A stretch of DNA of 64,000 nt from Pelobacter sp. (lineage in GTDB: Bacteria > Desulfobacterota > Desulfuromonadia > Geobacterales > Pseudopelobacteraceae), in contig JAVBXN010000017.1 of assembly GCA_030824515.1 (NCBI GenBank), forward strand, positions 97,396-161,395. Direction: 5' to 3'. This document shows, piece after piece, positions 17,210-26,810 of the stretch (position 1 is its first letter; each line of letters begins with the position of its first letter). The position numbers were made by a program, and so were the translations under genes. The notes under the pieces are model-generated. The model made no database searches and had not been told where the DNA came from. It saw only the letters and a program-made list of their open reading frames with translations.

Positions 17210-18115
17210 TTAAAAATACCCTTCCTGTTTCTTCTTCTCCATACTTCCCGCCGAGTCATGGTCGATCAAGCGGCCCTGGCGCTCGGAAGTTCTGGTCAAC
17301 AGCATCTCCTGGATGATCTCCGGCAGCGTGGCGGCTTCCGATTCGACCGCGGCGGTCAGGGGGTAGCACCCCAGGGTGCGGAAACGGACCGACTTGTACT
17401 GCACCTCTTCACCCGGCTTGAGTTCCATACGGTCGTCATCGACCATGATCAGCATGCCGTCCCGTTCCACCACCGGCCTGACGGCGGCATAGTAGAGCGG
17501 CACGATCGGGATCTGCTCCAGGTGGATGTACTGCCAGACGTCCAGTTCGGTCCAGTTGGAGATCGGAAAAACACGGATGCTCTCTCCCGGCTTGATGCGG
17601 GTGTTGTACAGGTTCCATAGCTCCGGGCGCTGCATCTTCGGGTCCCAGCGGTGGTTGGCGCTGCGGAAGGAGAAGATTCGCTCCTTGGCCCGTGATTTTT
17701 CCTCGTCCCGCCTGGCGCCGCCGAAGGCGGCATCGAACTTGTAGCGGCTGAGAGCCTGCTTCAGCCCTTCGGTCTTCATTATGTCCGTATAGAGCGATGA
17801 TCCGTGACTAAAGGGGGAAATCCCCTGGCGCACCCCTTCCTCGTTAACATGCACGATCAGGCCAAGGCCGCATTCGGCGGCCATTCGGTCCCGGAACTGG
17901 ATCATCTCGCGGAACTTCCAGGTGGTGTCCACGTGCAGAAGCGGGAAAGGGGGCGGCGCCGGGAAAAAAGCCTTGCGGGCCAGATGCAGCATCACCGCCG
18001 AATCCTTGCCGATGGAATAGAGCATCACCGGGTTGCCGAATTCGGCCGCCACTTCGCGGATGATGTGGATGCTTTCAGCTTCCAGCTGCTGTAAATGTGT
18101 TAGATTCAGACTCAT
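17210..18115 (-). CDS. cysD: Sulfate adenylyltransferase subunit 2 CysD
   Basis: 301 residues, the usual length. It is the catalytic N-type ATP pyrophosphatase subunit, forming adenosine 5'-phosphosulfate from ATP and sulfate. The PP-loop SIGKDS is at residues 34-39. Also seen are the conserved [16 protein letters not shown] block and the C-terminal [12 protein letters not shown]. It pairs with CysN encoded 99 bases downstream. The 183-base gap to cysH upstream contains a large inverted repeat. Confidence 0.95.
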   Translation of the reverse strand: MSLNLTHLQQLEAESIHIIREVAAEFGNPVMLYSIGKDSAVMLHLARKAFFPAPPPFPLLHVDTTWKFREMIQFRDRMAAECGLGLIVHVNEEGVRQGISPFSHGSSLYTDIMKTEGLKQALSRYKFDAAFGGARRDEEKSRAKERIFSFRSANHRWDPKMQRPELWNLYNTRIKPGESIRVFPISNWTELDVWQYIHLEQIPIVPLYYAAVRPVVERDGMLIMVDDDRMELKPGEEVQYKSVRFRTLGCYPLTAAVESEAATLPEIIQEMLLTRTSERQGRLIDHDSAGSMEKKKQEGYF

Positions 18116-18193
18116 ATAGTTACCTCATGGTATGGTGTGATTTGTAACTGCACTGGATCGCGGATGTAGCAGTCGGAACTCCAAACCTTTGTT

Positions 18194-18278
18194 TCACGCG
18201 ACGCCGCTACGACGCAACGAAAGGCTTTAATCAAAGATTTTGTTTTGGTTTACGTTGCGTCGTTGCGTCGTCGCGTGA
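18194..18278. repeat. 26-base imperfect inverted repeat between cysH and cysD
   Basis: Arms 18194-18219 and 18253-18278 match at 24 of 26 positions and are built of ACGACGCAACG-like steps around a 33-base loop. There is no T-run. It looks like a dispersed intergenic repeat rather than a terminator, since the operon continues past it. Confidence 0.65.
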
Positions 18279-18298
18279 GTAATGCCTTTCAAAGTTGT

Positions 18299-18994
18299 TT
18301 ACCTCCGGTGCAGCCCGCACTCCTTGTTCTCCGCGTTTTCCCACCACCATCTTCCGTCCCGGACATGGTCCCAGGGGCCGATGGAACGGGTACAAGGGGC
18401 GCAGCCGATGGAGCGGTATCCCTGCTTGTAGAGCCGGTTGGTCGGTATGCTGTTCTCCCTGGCGTAATCCATCAACTGACGCTCGCTCCAGTCGATCAGC
18501 GGGTTGATCTTGAGGATACCGTTGTTCAGTTCGTCCTGTTCGACCGTTTTCAGGTCGCCGCGGGTAACGCTCTGCTCGCGGCGCATGCCGGTCACCCACC
18601 CCTTCAGCTCCTTCAGTGCCCGTGAGAGCGGCTCCACCTTGCGGATGCCGCAGCAGGTGTGGCGCTTGTCCAGGGACTCGCGGAAGGAGAACAATCCTTC
18701 GGTCCGCTCCAGCTGCTCCACATCTTCATGCCGGGGAAAGTACCAGTCGATTTTCAAGCGGTAACGTTCCAGCAGTGCGTCGGCCACCTCGTAGGTTTCC
18801 TCGTTGAGCCGGCCGGTGTCGATCGCAAAAACGCCGATTGCCACTCCGGCTTTTTGGGCGATGTCGATGATGGCCACATCCTCGAGCGAGAAGGAGCAGG
18901 CCAGGGAGACCGGGCCGTTGGCGGCAGCGATGCCGATGCGCAGTATCTCTGCGGGATTGGTGTTTGCCGGTATTTCCGGAAGTTCTGTTGACAT
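18299..18994 (-). CDS. cysH: Adenylyl-sulfate (APS) reductase, thioredoxin type
   Basis: 231 residues of the PAPS/APS reductase family. Four cluster cysteines are present as C114-C115 and C198-A-P-C201, the CC/CXXC pattern of [4Fe-4S] enzymes that reduce APS rather than PAPS. The catalytic cysteine is C226 in the ECGLH tail. It reduces APS to sulfite and AMP using thioredoxin. The lack of an APS kinase gene in the operon agrees with this specificity. Confidence 0.92.
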   Translation of the reverse strand: MSTELPEIPANTNPAEILRIGIAAANGPVSLACSFSLEDVAIIDIAQKAGVAIGVFAIDTGRLNEETYEVADALLERYRLKIDWYFPRHEDVEQLERTEGLFSFRESLDKRHTCCGIRKVEPLSRALKELKGWVTGMRREQSVTRGDLKTVEQDELNNGILKINPLIDWSERQLMDYARENSIPTNRLYKQGYRSIGCAPCTRSIGPWDHVRDGRWWWENAENKECGLHRR

Positions 18995-19021
18995 CTGTAT
19001 TTCTCCTTGGATGAAAACTCG

Positions 19022-20470
19022 TTACAGGCTAAGACCGATCAACGGCCAGACAAAGTAGACCGACCCCAGGAACAGCAGCCATGAGAACAGCATGATCAGC
19101 GCTCCCGGAATGATTATTTCGCGGCTGCCGAGATGGCCCGAGCCGTAGACAATCGCCGTGGCAGGAGTCCCCATCGGCAGGCAGTAAGCCAGTCCGGCCG
19201 GCAGGGCGATGGCCAGGGTCATGATCTTCGGATCGATGGCCAGCCCCTGTGCGAGCCCGAGCCCGATCGGCATCAGGATTGCTACTACCGCCGCGTGGCT
19301 GATGCACTCGGTCAGGATGATCGCGACCAGCGAAATTACCGCAATCACCACGAAAGGTTCCGGGGAAACCACTCCCAGGCCCCTGTTGACGATCCAGAGC
19401 GCGGCGCCGCTTTTTTCCAGCGCGCTTGCCAGGGCGATCGAACCGCCGTACATCAGGATTATTCCCCAATTGACGTATTCCTCGATTTTCTCCCAGGAGA
19501 CAACCCTGAAGGCGAACAGGACCGCCGTAGCCAGCAGCGCGATACTTGCCAGCCCCAACTGCCTGCCTAAGAACATCCAGGCGGCTATGGTCAGGACCAT
19601 CACGATTGCGGTTATGATCTCGTTGGCCCCGGGTTTGCCGATTTCCAGCCGTTTCCGGTTGAGCTGGCGCAGTCCCTTGTCCACGTCCGTTATGTCGATC
19701 GGGAAGAAGCGTTCCAGCAGCAGGTATCCGGCCAGCAGCAGCGGCACGACAATTGTCGAGGCGGCCAGGGTCCATTCCGCAAACGAAAATTGCACTCCGC
19801 TGTTCTCCTGCAGCAGTTGCACCGCCAGCGGAGCCCTGGCGCCGCCCAGGAAGGTGGCGATGCCGCCTATGATGCAGCCCCAGGCGATCGACATGAACAG
19901 CAACCGTGAGTATGTGCTTTTGCCGGCTTTAAGCCCCAGGCTTTCGCTGATCTCGATTACCACCGGAAAGAGCATGGCCGCCACCGCGTGTTCGCTCATG
20001 CAGAAGGAGAGGCCGGCCGCCAGCAGGTAGACCGTCAGCGCCAGCCTGCGCGGGGTTTTGCCGAAGCGCGCCAGCATGGCGCGCGCCAGGCGCGACGACA
20101 GTCCGGTGCCGGTCATGGCTGCCGCCAGGATGAACGCACCCAGGATGAAGAACACCGCTTCGTTGCCAAAGAGCGCATAGGTCTGTTTGGCCGGCAGGAT
20201 GCCGGCCAGCGGCAGCATCACCATCGCCAGTAGCGCGGTTACCGCAATCGGCAGCAGACCCGATACCCATAGTATGATCGTTACCGCAAACAGCACCAGC
20301 GAATGGTAGCCGGCAGTGGAAAGCCCCGCCGGCGGTGTCAGGTTGAAGGCCACTACCGCCAGAAGCAACAGGGCGGCCAGCAGCTGATAGCGCACGGTAC
20401 GGTCCGCGACGATCAGCCAGAGCGGGCGCGTGTCAATCTTGAGCGGCTTGTCAATAGAGATATGTTCCAT
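19022..20470 (-). CDS. SLC13/DASS-family sodium:anion symporter, likely sulfate uptake
   Basis: 482 residues, about twelve membrane segments, with two family-type reentrant signatures (SEHAVAAMLFPVV and its C-terminal counterpart ECISHAAVVAILMPI). DASS members carry dicarboxylates or sulfate with sodium. The position inside the sulfate assimilation operon makes sulfate the most likely substrate and replaces the ABC-type CysTWA seen elsewhere. The ATG immediately follows the stop of the upstream unknown gene (TAA-ATG). Confidence 0.85.
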   Translation of the reverse strand: MEHISIDKPLKIDTRPLWLIVADRTVRYQLLAALLLLAVVAFNLTPPAGLSTAGYHSLVLFAVTIILWVSGLLPIAVTALLAMVMLPLAGILPAKQTYALFGNEAVFFILGAFILAAAMTGTGLSSRLARAMLARFGKTPRRLALTVYLLAAGLSFCMSEHAVAAMLFPVVIEISESLGLKAGKSTYSRLLFMSIAWGCIIGGIATFLGGARAPLAVQLLQENSGVQFSFAEWTLAASTIVVPLLLAGYLLLERFFPIDITDVDKGLRQLNRKRLEIGKPGANEIITAIVMVLTIAAWMFLGRQLGLASIALLATAVLFAFRVVSWEKIEEYVNWGIILMYGGSIALASALEKSGAALWIVNRGLGVVSPEPFVVIAVISLVAIILTECISHAAVVAILMPIGLGLAQGLAIDPKIMTLAIALPAGLAYCLPMGTPATAIVYGSGHLGSREIIIPGALIMLFSWLLFLGSVYFVWPLIGLSL

Positions 20471-21262
20471 TTACAACCCCGCAGATTCGAACGATGCTTC
20501 GGCGCCGCTGGTTCGAAGATGGCGGCGCAGATCGGAGGCGGCCAGAATGCGCCGGTCCTGCAGCTTGTCGATTGCGTTGCGCAAAAATCCTGCCGGTTCG
20601 GCGAATACGAACGGGGTCACCAGCCGCAATAACGGCATTATCGGCTTCAGCGGCACCCGATGCCTGCGCCATTCTGCGGCCAGGAAGGTGAAGGCATCTT
20701 TTGTTTCTTCATGGTTCCACAAACTGTCGCGACCGGTTGTGCTTAAAAGCGGTATCACCCTGCTCGCAAGCGAGAGGCTTATTCTGTCATGCACTTCATG
20801 CGTGGAACTATGTGCGCTGGCCATTGAATAAACCACCGACCAGTGCGGGAAGATGCCGGTCGCCGAAGCCGGCTCAAATTCGTTGTTCTCGTCGTCATGC
20901 CTGCCGGGGTTGCCATCCCGGATTTCCAGAATATCCAGGCCTGCCAGATAGACCTGTTCGATCTGTGCCTGCGACAAGGGATAAGTGATGCGTCCCATCA
21001 GCCTGATCGAAAAATTGCGCTTGATCTGGCGGACCATTTCGATATTCCGCTCGAACTGCCCGGCATCGCCGAAGGTGATGTGGAAAAGTTCGCTGGACTC
21101 CTGGCAATAGCTCTCATACATGGTTTCCAGCGTGCTGAAGAGAGGCAGGTTGCCGCCGATCAGAAACACCTTTCCTTCCCGCCGCAGATCGAAAGGGTTG
21201 GTGAAATCAGCGGACGTTTCACACAGGGAGTTCAGTTTGTCCGTATCAATCTGATAGATCAT
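20471..21262 (-). CDS. Unknown protein of the cys operon, possible TIM-barrel fold
   Basis: 263 residues, no signal peptide, not recognised. The first half alternates strands and helices (FHITFGDAGQFERNIEMVRQIKRNFSIRLMGRITYPLS, then VYLAGLDILEIRDGNPG) in a way typical of TIM barrels such as radical SAM or BioB-like domains. No CX3CX2C cluster is present and only two cysteines occur, both near the N-terminus. It lies between sulfite reductase and the sulfate symporter, with a candidate Rrf2 operator directly upstream. A role in sulfur uptake or its control is an inference. Confidence 0.6.
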   Translation of the reverse strand: MIYQIDTDKLNSLCETSADFTNPFDLRREGKVFLIGGNLPLFSTLETMYESYCQESSELFHITFGDAGQFERNIEMVRQIKRNFSIRLMGRITYPLSQAQIEQVYLAGLDILEIRDGNPGRHDDENNEFEPASATGIFPHWSVVYSMASAHSSTHEVHDRISLSLASRVIPLLSTTGRDSLWNHEETKDAFTFLAAEWRRHRVPLKPIMPLLRLVTPFVFAEPAGFLRNAIDKLQDRRILAASDLRRHLRTSGAEASFESAGL

Positions 21263-21310
21263 GGCGCTGTCCGTTTAGGGCTGGATTGCTTGAAATTATA
21301 ACAATATAAA

Positions 21311-21329
21311 ATCTATAAAACATATAGAT
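21311..21329. promoter_or_regulatory. Candidate Rrf2-family operator upstream of the unknown cys-operon gene
   Basis: ATCTATA-AAACA-TATAGAT, 7-base perfect arms. The minus strand contains ATATATCTA, which also occurs upstream of cysK. It lies in the 95-base gap after sulfite reductase in A+T-rich DNA that could also hold an internal promoter. Confidence 0.5.
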
Positions 21330-21357
21330 ATATGGGCCAAAAAAAGATGCCGGGAGA

Positions 21358-22640
21358 TCAGTCGATCTCCCGCACCCTGTTACACAACTCGTCCAGTGTA
21401 AGAGAATGATCCACGATGCTCCCCAGTCCCTTGCTGCCCAGGCGATACAGGTCGAAACGTGGGGTGCGTTGCCCTTGGTCGTCCTTCACCAGGCTGGAGC
21501 TGACTATGCCGAAATCGGCCAGTTGCGGCTGGGTGCAGGAGTTGGGGCAGCCGGAGATCGCCCAGCGCAGACTCCGCGCCAGCGGTCCCATCGCGTCGAT
21601 CAGAATTCCGACCACGTCCCTGGTTGGCGTCAACCCTACCTTGCACAGGTGGCTGCCGGGGCAGACCCGGAATGTTACCCGGGATTCGCCGAAACCGGCC
21701 AGTTTAAGCGCTGCTTCCGTTTCCGCCGGGTTGAGAGCCGTTGAAACATGGAAGGCAATGTCCTGATCCGCGGTCACCATCAGGACGCCGCCGCCGAAGC
21801 TGTCGGCGAAGCTGGCCAGTCCGGTCAGCTGGCCACTGGTCAACTCCCCGGCCGGTACCTTGGCAACGATGCGTGTTGTTTCGGAGCAGCGTACAAGATT
21901 CTCGGGCAGTCCAGTTACCGACGGCAGTTCTTCCGTGGCGGAAGGTTCCAGGGCCACCAGGCGGCGGAATTCGTCCTCGCCGATCTCGCGGATCAGATGC
22001 TTGAGGCGTTTGCCGGCCGGAGTATGTGCCGCGTAGACCCGCGCAATCGCTTCGATCAGCGGGATAATGCGGTTTTCAACGACACCCGTTTCAAACAGGA
22101 AGCCCGGTTGCGGCTCGCGTCCCAGGCCGCCGGCCAGATAGAGGTCGTAACTTGGGGCGGAGGACTCGCTGTCGGCCAGCACCAGTCCGACATCCTGGAT
22201 CAGGTGCCGCCGGCTGTCGGCGTCGGCCTCGATTCCGATCTTGAATTTCTTCGGAAGTCGTTCGAAGCGCGGGTTGGCCGTAAAGTGACGGTGCAGGCGG
22301 CGCGCCATGGTTTCCAGCGCCGGAAAGCCGGCCGTTCCCTGGCTGGAGCAGGTCACGCCGCGCACCGCGCCACCGCAGGCTCCCCGGGATGTCAACCCGA
22401 CCGTGGCCAGGAAGTTCTTGAGTTCGGGCAGGTCGGCTTCTTTCAACCAGTGGATCTCCATGCTGCCACGGCTGGTCAGATGGATGGTCCCCTGGCCGAA
22501 GCGGGTCGCAGCGGTCGCAACGGCACGGGCCTGGCCGGCCGAGATAACTCCGGCCGCCAGTTTGACCCGCTGCATGAAGAAATCATCCTGCCTTTGGCGA
22601 TAGATGCCGTCCAGGCGGTATTCGGATATCCGGGCTGTCA

Positions 22641-22641
<1 letters not shown>
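21358..22641 (-). CDS. Assimilatory sulfite (nitrite/sulfite) reductase, single subunit
   Basis: 427 residues, a short member of the siroheme-[4Fe-4S] reductase family. The cofactor motif is complete: C327-X5-C333 and C365-X3-C369 (CPGSHLC, GCPNSC). Two ferredoxin-like half domains carry the repeated LTSRGSMEIHW-type block. It reduces sulfite to sulfide with six electrons. The operon argues for sulfite, not nitrite. The ATG overlaps the cysK stop by one base (ATGA). The electron donor is not encoded here. Confidence 0.85.
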
Positions 22642-23594
<953 letters not shown>

Positions 23595-23614
23595 TGGTGA
23601 TCTCCTCTCGCTGT

Positions 23615-23630
23615 TAAATCCATGGATTTA
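23615..23630. promoter_or_regulatory. 16-base palindrome upstream of cysK, candidate Rrf2 operator
   Basis: TAAATCCATGGATTTA is a perfect palindrome between rrf2 and cysK. Directly upstream on the minus strand is ATATATCTA, shared with the other candidate site at 21311-21329. Confidence 0.5.
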
Positions 23631-23654
23631 GTAGATATATCGCACGGCAAAAAA

Positions 23655-24116
23655 CTAGATGCTGAAGTCAACTATACTTGACTTGGCCCGCTCGGCATTT
23701 TCGGAACGTTCGATCATGTCGGCCAGTGTTGCTGTCTCCAGAACCGCGCTGAGAGCCTGCATAACGTCGGACATTACCAGGCGGATACCGCAGGTGGCTG
23801 GGTCACCGCACTCGTCACATCCCTGCGCGGCAGACTCGTTAAGGCATTGAACCGGGGCGTACCCGCCCTCCAGTACCTTGACAATGCTGCCTATCGTAAT
23901 GTTGCGCGGGTCCCGGGCGAGGGAGTATCCTCCTCCCTTGCCGACCTTGCTGTGAAGAATACCGGAATTCTTGAGCGTCAACAGGATCGCCTCCAGGAAT
24001 TTCCGCGGAATCCTCTCTTCCCGGGCCAGTTCCGAAATCAGAACCGGCTCTTCCGGCGATTGGCCTGCCAGATACATCAGCGCTTTTAACGCGTATTTCG
24101 TTTTCTTGGAGATCAT
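23655..24116 (-). CDS. Rrf2-family transcription regulator (CymR-like)
   Basis: 153 residues. The winged helix N-terminus begins with the family sequence ISKKTKYALKALMYLA, followed by the recognition region IPRKFLEAILLTLKNSG and the wing VGKGGGYSLA. Three cysteines (CDECGDPATC) lie at the IscR-like position around residue 100, so a metal cluster or thiol switch is possible. It heads the cysteine operon, which points to sulfur-responsive control as in CymR. The promoter lies so close that the transcript would begin only about 4 bases before the ATG. Confidence 0.85.
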   Translation of the reverse strand: MISKKTKYALKALMYLAGQSPEEPVLISELAREERIPRKFLEAILLTLKNSGILHSKVGKGGGYSLARDPRNITIGSIVKVLEGGYAPVQCLNESAAQGCDECGDPATCGIRLVMSDVMQALSAVLETATLADMIERSENAERAKSSIVDFSI

Positions 24117-24126
24117 GTCTACTATT

Positions 24127-24154
24127 TCTATAGATTAATGGCCGGCCTGTCAAC
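24127..24154 (-). promoter_or_regulatory. Promoter of rrf2-cys operon
   Basis: On the minus strand TTGACA (24154-24149) and TATAGA (24132-24127) are 16 bases apart. ATCTATAG overlapping the -10 box resembles the half-sites of the two candidate operators, suggesting autoregulation. Confidence 0.6.
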
Positions 24155-24221
24155 TGTTTTTTTCAGCTGTTTCCATCCGCTTCCAAATCGCTAAAAATCA
24201 CTCCCCCCGCTACACAACCTA

Positions 24222-24230
24222 TGTTATAAT
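24222..24230 (+). promoter_or_regulatory. Extended -10 promoter of trmB
   Basis: TGTTATAAT, a perfect -10 with TG extension, 27 bases before the ATG. No good -35 is visible. Confidence 0.5.
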
Positions 24231-24257
24231 CGGAAAATTTCAACCCAAGGATGGATC

Positions 24258-24887
24258 ATGCTGATTCCTAACACCTCACCTTCCTTCCTTAACTGGCAGG
24301 ACAACGATCCACCACCAAAGTGGGACGTTATTTTCGGAAACGACAAGCCGCTGGCGCTGGAAATCGGCTGCGGAGTCGGCGATTTCGTGGTTCAGATGGC
24401 CGAAATGCACCCGGAGCTGAATTTTATCGCTCTGGATTTCTATAACAAAGGCTGTATCAAGACCTGCAAGCGGATCGACAAGTCAGGCCTGCCCAACGTC
24501 CGGGTACTGAGGGCCGAAGCCAGAAGTTTCATGGAGGCCTGTATTCTTCCGGACTCTTTGCAGACCGTGATCATTAATTGCCCGGATCCCTGGCCCAAGC
24601 TGCGCCACAGAAAACGCCGCCTGGTCAATACCGGGTTTGTAGCCTATCTGTCCGTTTTTTTAAAGCCCGGTGCCGATTTCTATTTTGCAACCGACTTTGA
24701 TGACTACGGTCTGGATGTGGCCGAATTTATGGTCGGGCAGTACGGCTTCGACAACATGCTGGCACCCGACAGTTACCGTCACGTGCTGGATGGATATCCG
24801 GTCTCGAAATATATGCGGCGCTTTTTGGATGAGGGCAAACAGATCTATTACGTTCATTACAGGAAACGGTCCGTGGCCGACATCTAG
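24258..24887 (+). CDS. trmB: tRNA (guanine-N7)-methyltransferase TrmB
   Basis: 209 residues, the usual size. The SAM-binding motif [15 protein letters not shown], acidic LDFYNKG, and the TrmB signature [17 protein letters not shown] are all present. It methylates guanine 46 in the variable loop of tRNAs. The ATG follows AAGGATGG. It is transcribed away from rrf2 from its own extended -10 promoter. Confidence 0.93.
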   Translation: MLIPNTSPSFLNWQDNDPPPKWDVIFGNDKPLALEIGCGVGDFVVQMAEMHPELNFIALDFYNKGCIKTCKRIDKSGLPNVRVLRAEARSFMEACILPDSLQTVIINCPDPWPKLRHRKRRLVNTGFVAYLSVFLKPGADFYFATDFDDYGLDVAEFMVGQYGFDNMLAPDSYRHVLDGYPVSKYMRRFLDEGKQIYYVHYRKRSVADI

Positions 24888-24932
24888 TTATCAACTGATC
24901 TAAAGTCGCGGGAAACCGCCGGGAGAAAAGTC

Positions 24933-25280
24933 ATGGACGAGACATCAACGAGAAAAAACCTGAGTTTTTTCAGGCCGTGCGGAGCTACGATGAAATCCGA
25001 AACCCGCGTAATCAAGCTGATTCTGGTCAGTTGGTTGACGGCTATCGTCGGGCTTCAGATATATATCTATTTATTGGAACGCAACTATTCCGAACTGCTG
25101 CTGAATGAGCTGACCATCTTCAACCTGCCGGTGCATTTCTGGCTTACCGGCCAGTTTCTACCGCTCTGGTTCATCGTATTGTGCGTACTTTTCAACCTCT
25201 GGATGGACCGCCATACATCAAACAGCCTGGAGGGCACACTCCGTTTCCGGGTAAGACCGCTCAACGGGGAGAAGGAATAA
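24933..25280 (+). CDS. DUF4212 small subunit of a sodium/solute symporter
   Basis: 115 residues with two membrane helices (about residues 27-47 and 70-90) and charged ends, the layout of DUF4212 proteins encoded before VC_2705-type symporters. It is the probable auxiliary subunit of the next gene, which begins at the following base. Two starts are possible: ATG 24933 (GGGAG, 7 bases) and ATG 24990 (GGAG, 5 bases). The shorter form of 96 residues is closer to the family length. Confidence 0.8.
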   Translation: MDETSTRKNLSFFRPCGATMKSETRVIKLILVSWLTAIVGLQIYIYLLERNYSELLLNELTIFNLPVHFWLTGQFLPLWFIVLCVLFNLWMDRHTSNSLEGTLRFRVRPLNGEKE

Positions 25281-26810
25281 ATGGCGAACAATACCGTACA
25301 ACTGTTGCCGCTTGCCATCGTGGCCGGCATGTTTGTTCTTTTTCTCGTTTCCGGATTGCGCACCAGTAAAAAGCAGGCTACGGAGTACGGCTTCAGCGGA
25401 GCCTATTCAGGCAGGGTCGGCATCGGAGCATCAATCGCCAGTAACTGGATGAGCGCCGCCAGTTTCCTGGGACTGGCCGGAATGTTCTATCTCAAGGGCT
25501 ATTTTGCAATGGCTTATGTTGTCGGTTGGACCGGGGGCTATGTACTGTTGCTGGTGTTGATGGCCACCCAGATCAGGCGCTTCGGCAAATTCACTACACC
25601 GGATTTCGTGGGATTCCGTTACGAATCCGAAATGGCGCGTACACTGGCGGCACTGATTTCGATCGCCATCACTATCATCTACAGCGTGGCCCAGTTTCGT
25701 GGCATTGCGCTGCTGGTCTCCTGGCTGTTCGGCATTGACTACACTCCGGCAGTACTGGTGGGGGCCTCAATGGTGGCGTCTTTTGTGGTGATATCAGGCA
25801 CTCTTGGTGTTGCCCGCAACCAGAAACTGCAGTACTTCGTGCTGATCACGACCTTCATCCTGCCCCTGATGCTACTGACCCGTAAACTGGGCTACTTCTG
25901 GATCCTGCCACAGTTCGGCTACGGCGCCGCCATCATCGATCTGCAGCAACAGTTCGGCTTTTGCTGGTCGGACCCCTTTTCCGGTTCCTCCCCGTTTCAA
26001 TGGCTGGCGCTCTGCTTTACATTGATGTTCGGGACGGCAGGGTTGCCGCACGTGCTGTCACGTTTCTACATGGTGCCCGGTATCCGCGACGCACGCTGGG
26101 GCGTTGTATGGGGCCTGTTTTTTATCGTTCTGATCTACTGGTCCGCGCCCGTCTTCGGCGTGCTGGCCCGTCTTTTTGAAGCACGGGTCGGCGTGCCTTT
26201 CAATGCCGCTGACACTAATGCGGCCGACATGGTTGTGTTGACCGCGGCCAGCCTGGGAGGACTTCCGCTGTGGGTAATCGGTCTGTTGGCGGCGGGCGGG
26301 ATCAGCGCCGCTTTTTCCACCACTGCCGGATTGTTGATAACCGGTTCGGCATCTTTCTCCTATGACATCTATCCCCGCATGATCCGACCAAACGCGTCCG
26401 AAGCGGACAAGGTCTTCGCGGCTAAAGGCTTTTTCCTGATTTTGGCGGTTATCGTGATGGTTCTGACACTCAAACCCTGGGGGATGATCGCTGAAATAGC
26501 CGCATTTGCTTTTGCACTGGCCGGTAACACGATCTTTCCAGCTTTTCTGCTTGGAATCTGGTGGTGTCGGGCAAATTCTGCCGGTGTCATCAGCGGGATG
26601 TTGCTTGGAGTAGCAATATCATTCTCATCGGTCATTGCCGGAGATGCGTTACCACTGCTCTCAACTCTTTTTCCAATGACTTCATCTGCATTTATCGGCG
26701 CTCCGCTGGTTTTGATAACGATGATCCTGGTTTCACTTCTGACAGCCCCCCCGTCCGACAGTATTCGTAAATTTTTACGCATAAACGTCCATGATTGCCC
26801 GGAGGAATAA
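25281..26810 (+). CDS. Sodium:solute symporter (VC_2705 type), acetate-permease-like
   Basis: 509 residues of the solute:sodium symporter family with about thirteen hydrophobic segments. The family blocks near the N-terminus (ASNWMSAASFLGLAGMFYLKGYFAMAY) and GTAGLPHVLSRFY in mid-protein are typical of the acetate/pyruvate branch. In Geobacter this pair of small and large subunits forms acetate permeases, so acetate or a related monocarboxylate is the likely substrate. The stop overlaps the next ATG (TAATG). Confidence 0.85.
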   Translation: MANNTVQLLPLAIVAGMFVLFLVSGLRTSKKQATEYGFSGAYSGRVGIGASIASNWMSAASFLGLAGMFYLKGYFAMAYVVGWTGGYVLLLVLMATQIRRFGKFTTPDFVGFRYESEMARTLAALISIAITIIYSVAQFRGIALLVSWLFGIDYTPAVLVGASMVASFVVISGTLGVARNQKLQYFVLITTFILPLMLLTRKLGYFWILPQFGYGAAIIDLQQQFGFCWSDPFSGSSPFQWLALCFTLMFGTAGLPHVLSRFYMVPGIRDARWGVVWGLFFIVLIYWSAPVFGVLARLFEARVGVPFNAADTNAADMVVLTAASLGGLPLWVIGLLAAGGISAAFSTTAGLLITGSASFSYDIYPRMIRPNASEADKVFAAKGFFLILAVIVMVLTLKPWGMIAEIAAFAFALAGNTIFPAFLLGIWWCRANSAGVISGMLLGVAISFSSVIAGDALPLLSTLFPMTSSAFIGAPLVLITMILVSLLTAPPSDSIRKFLRINVHDCPEE

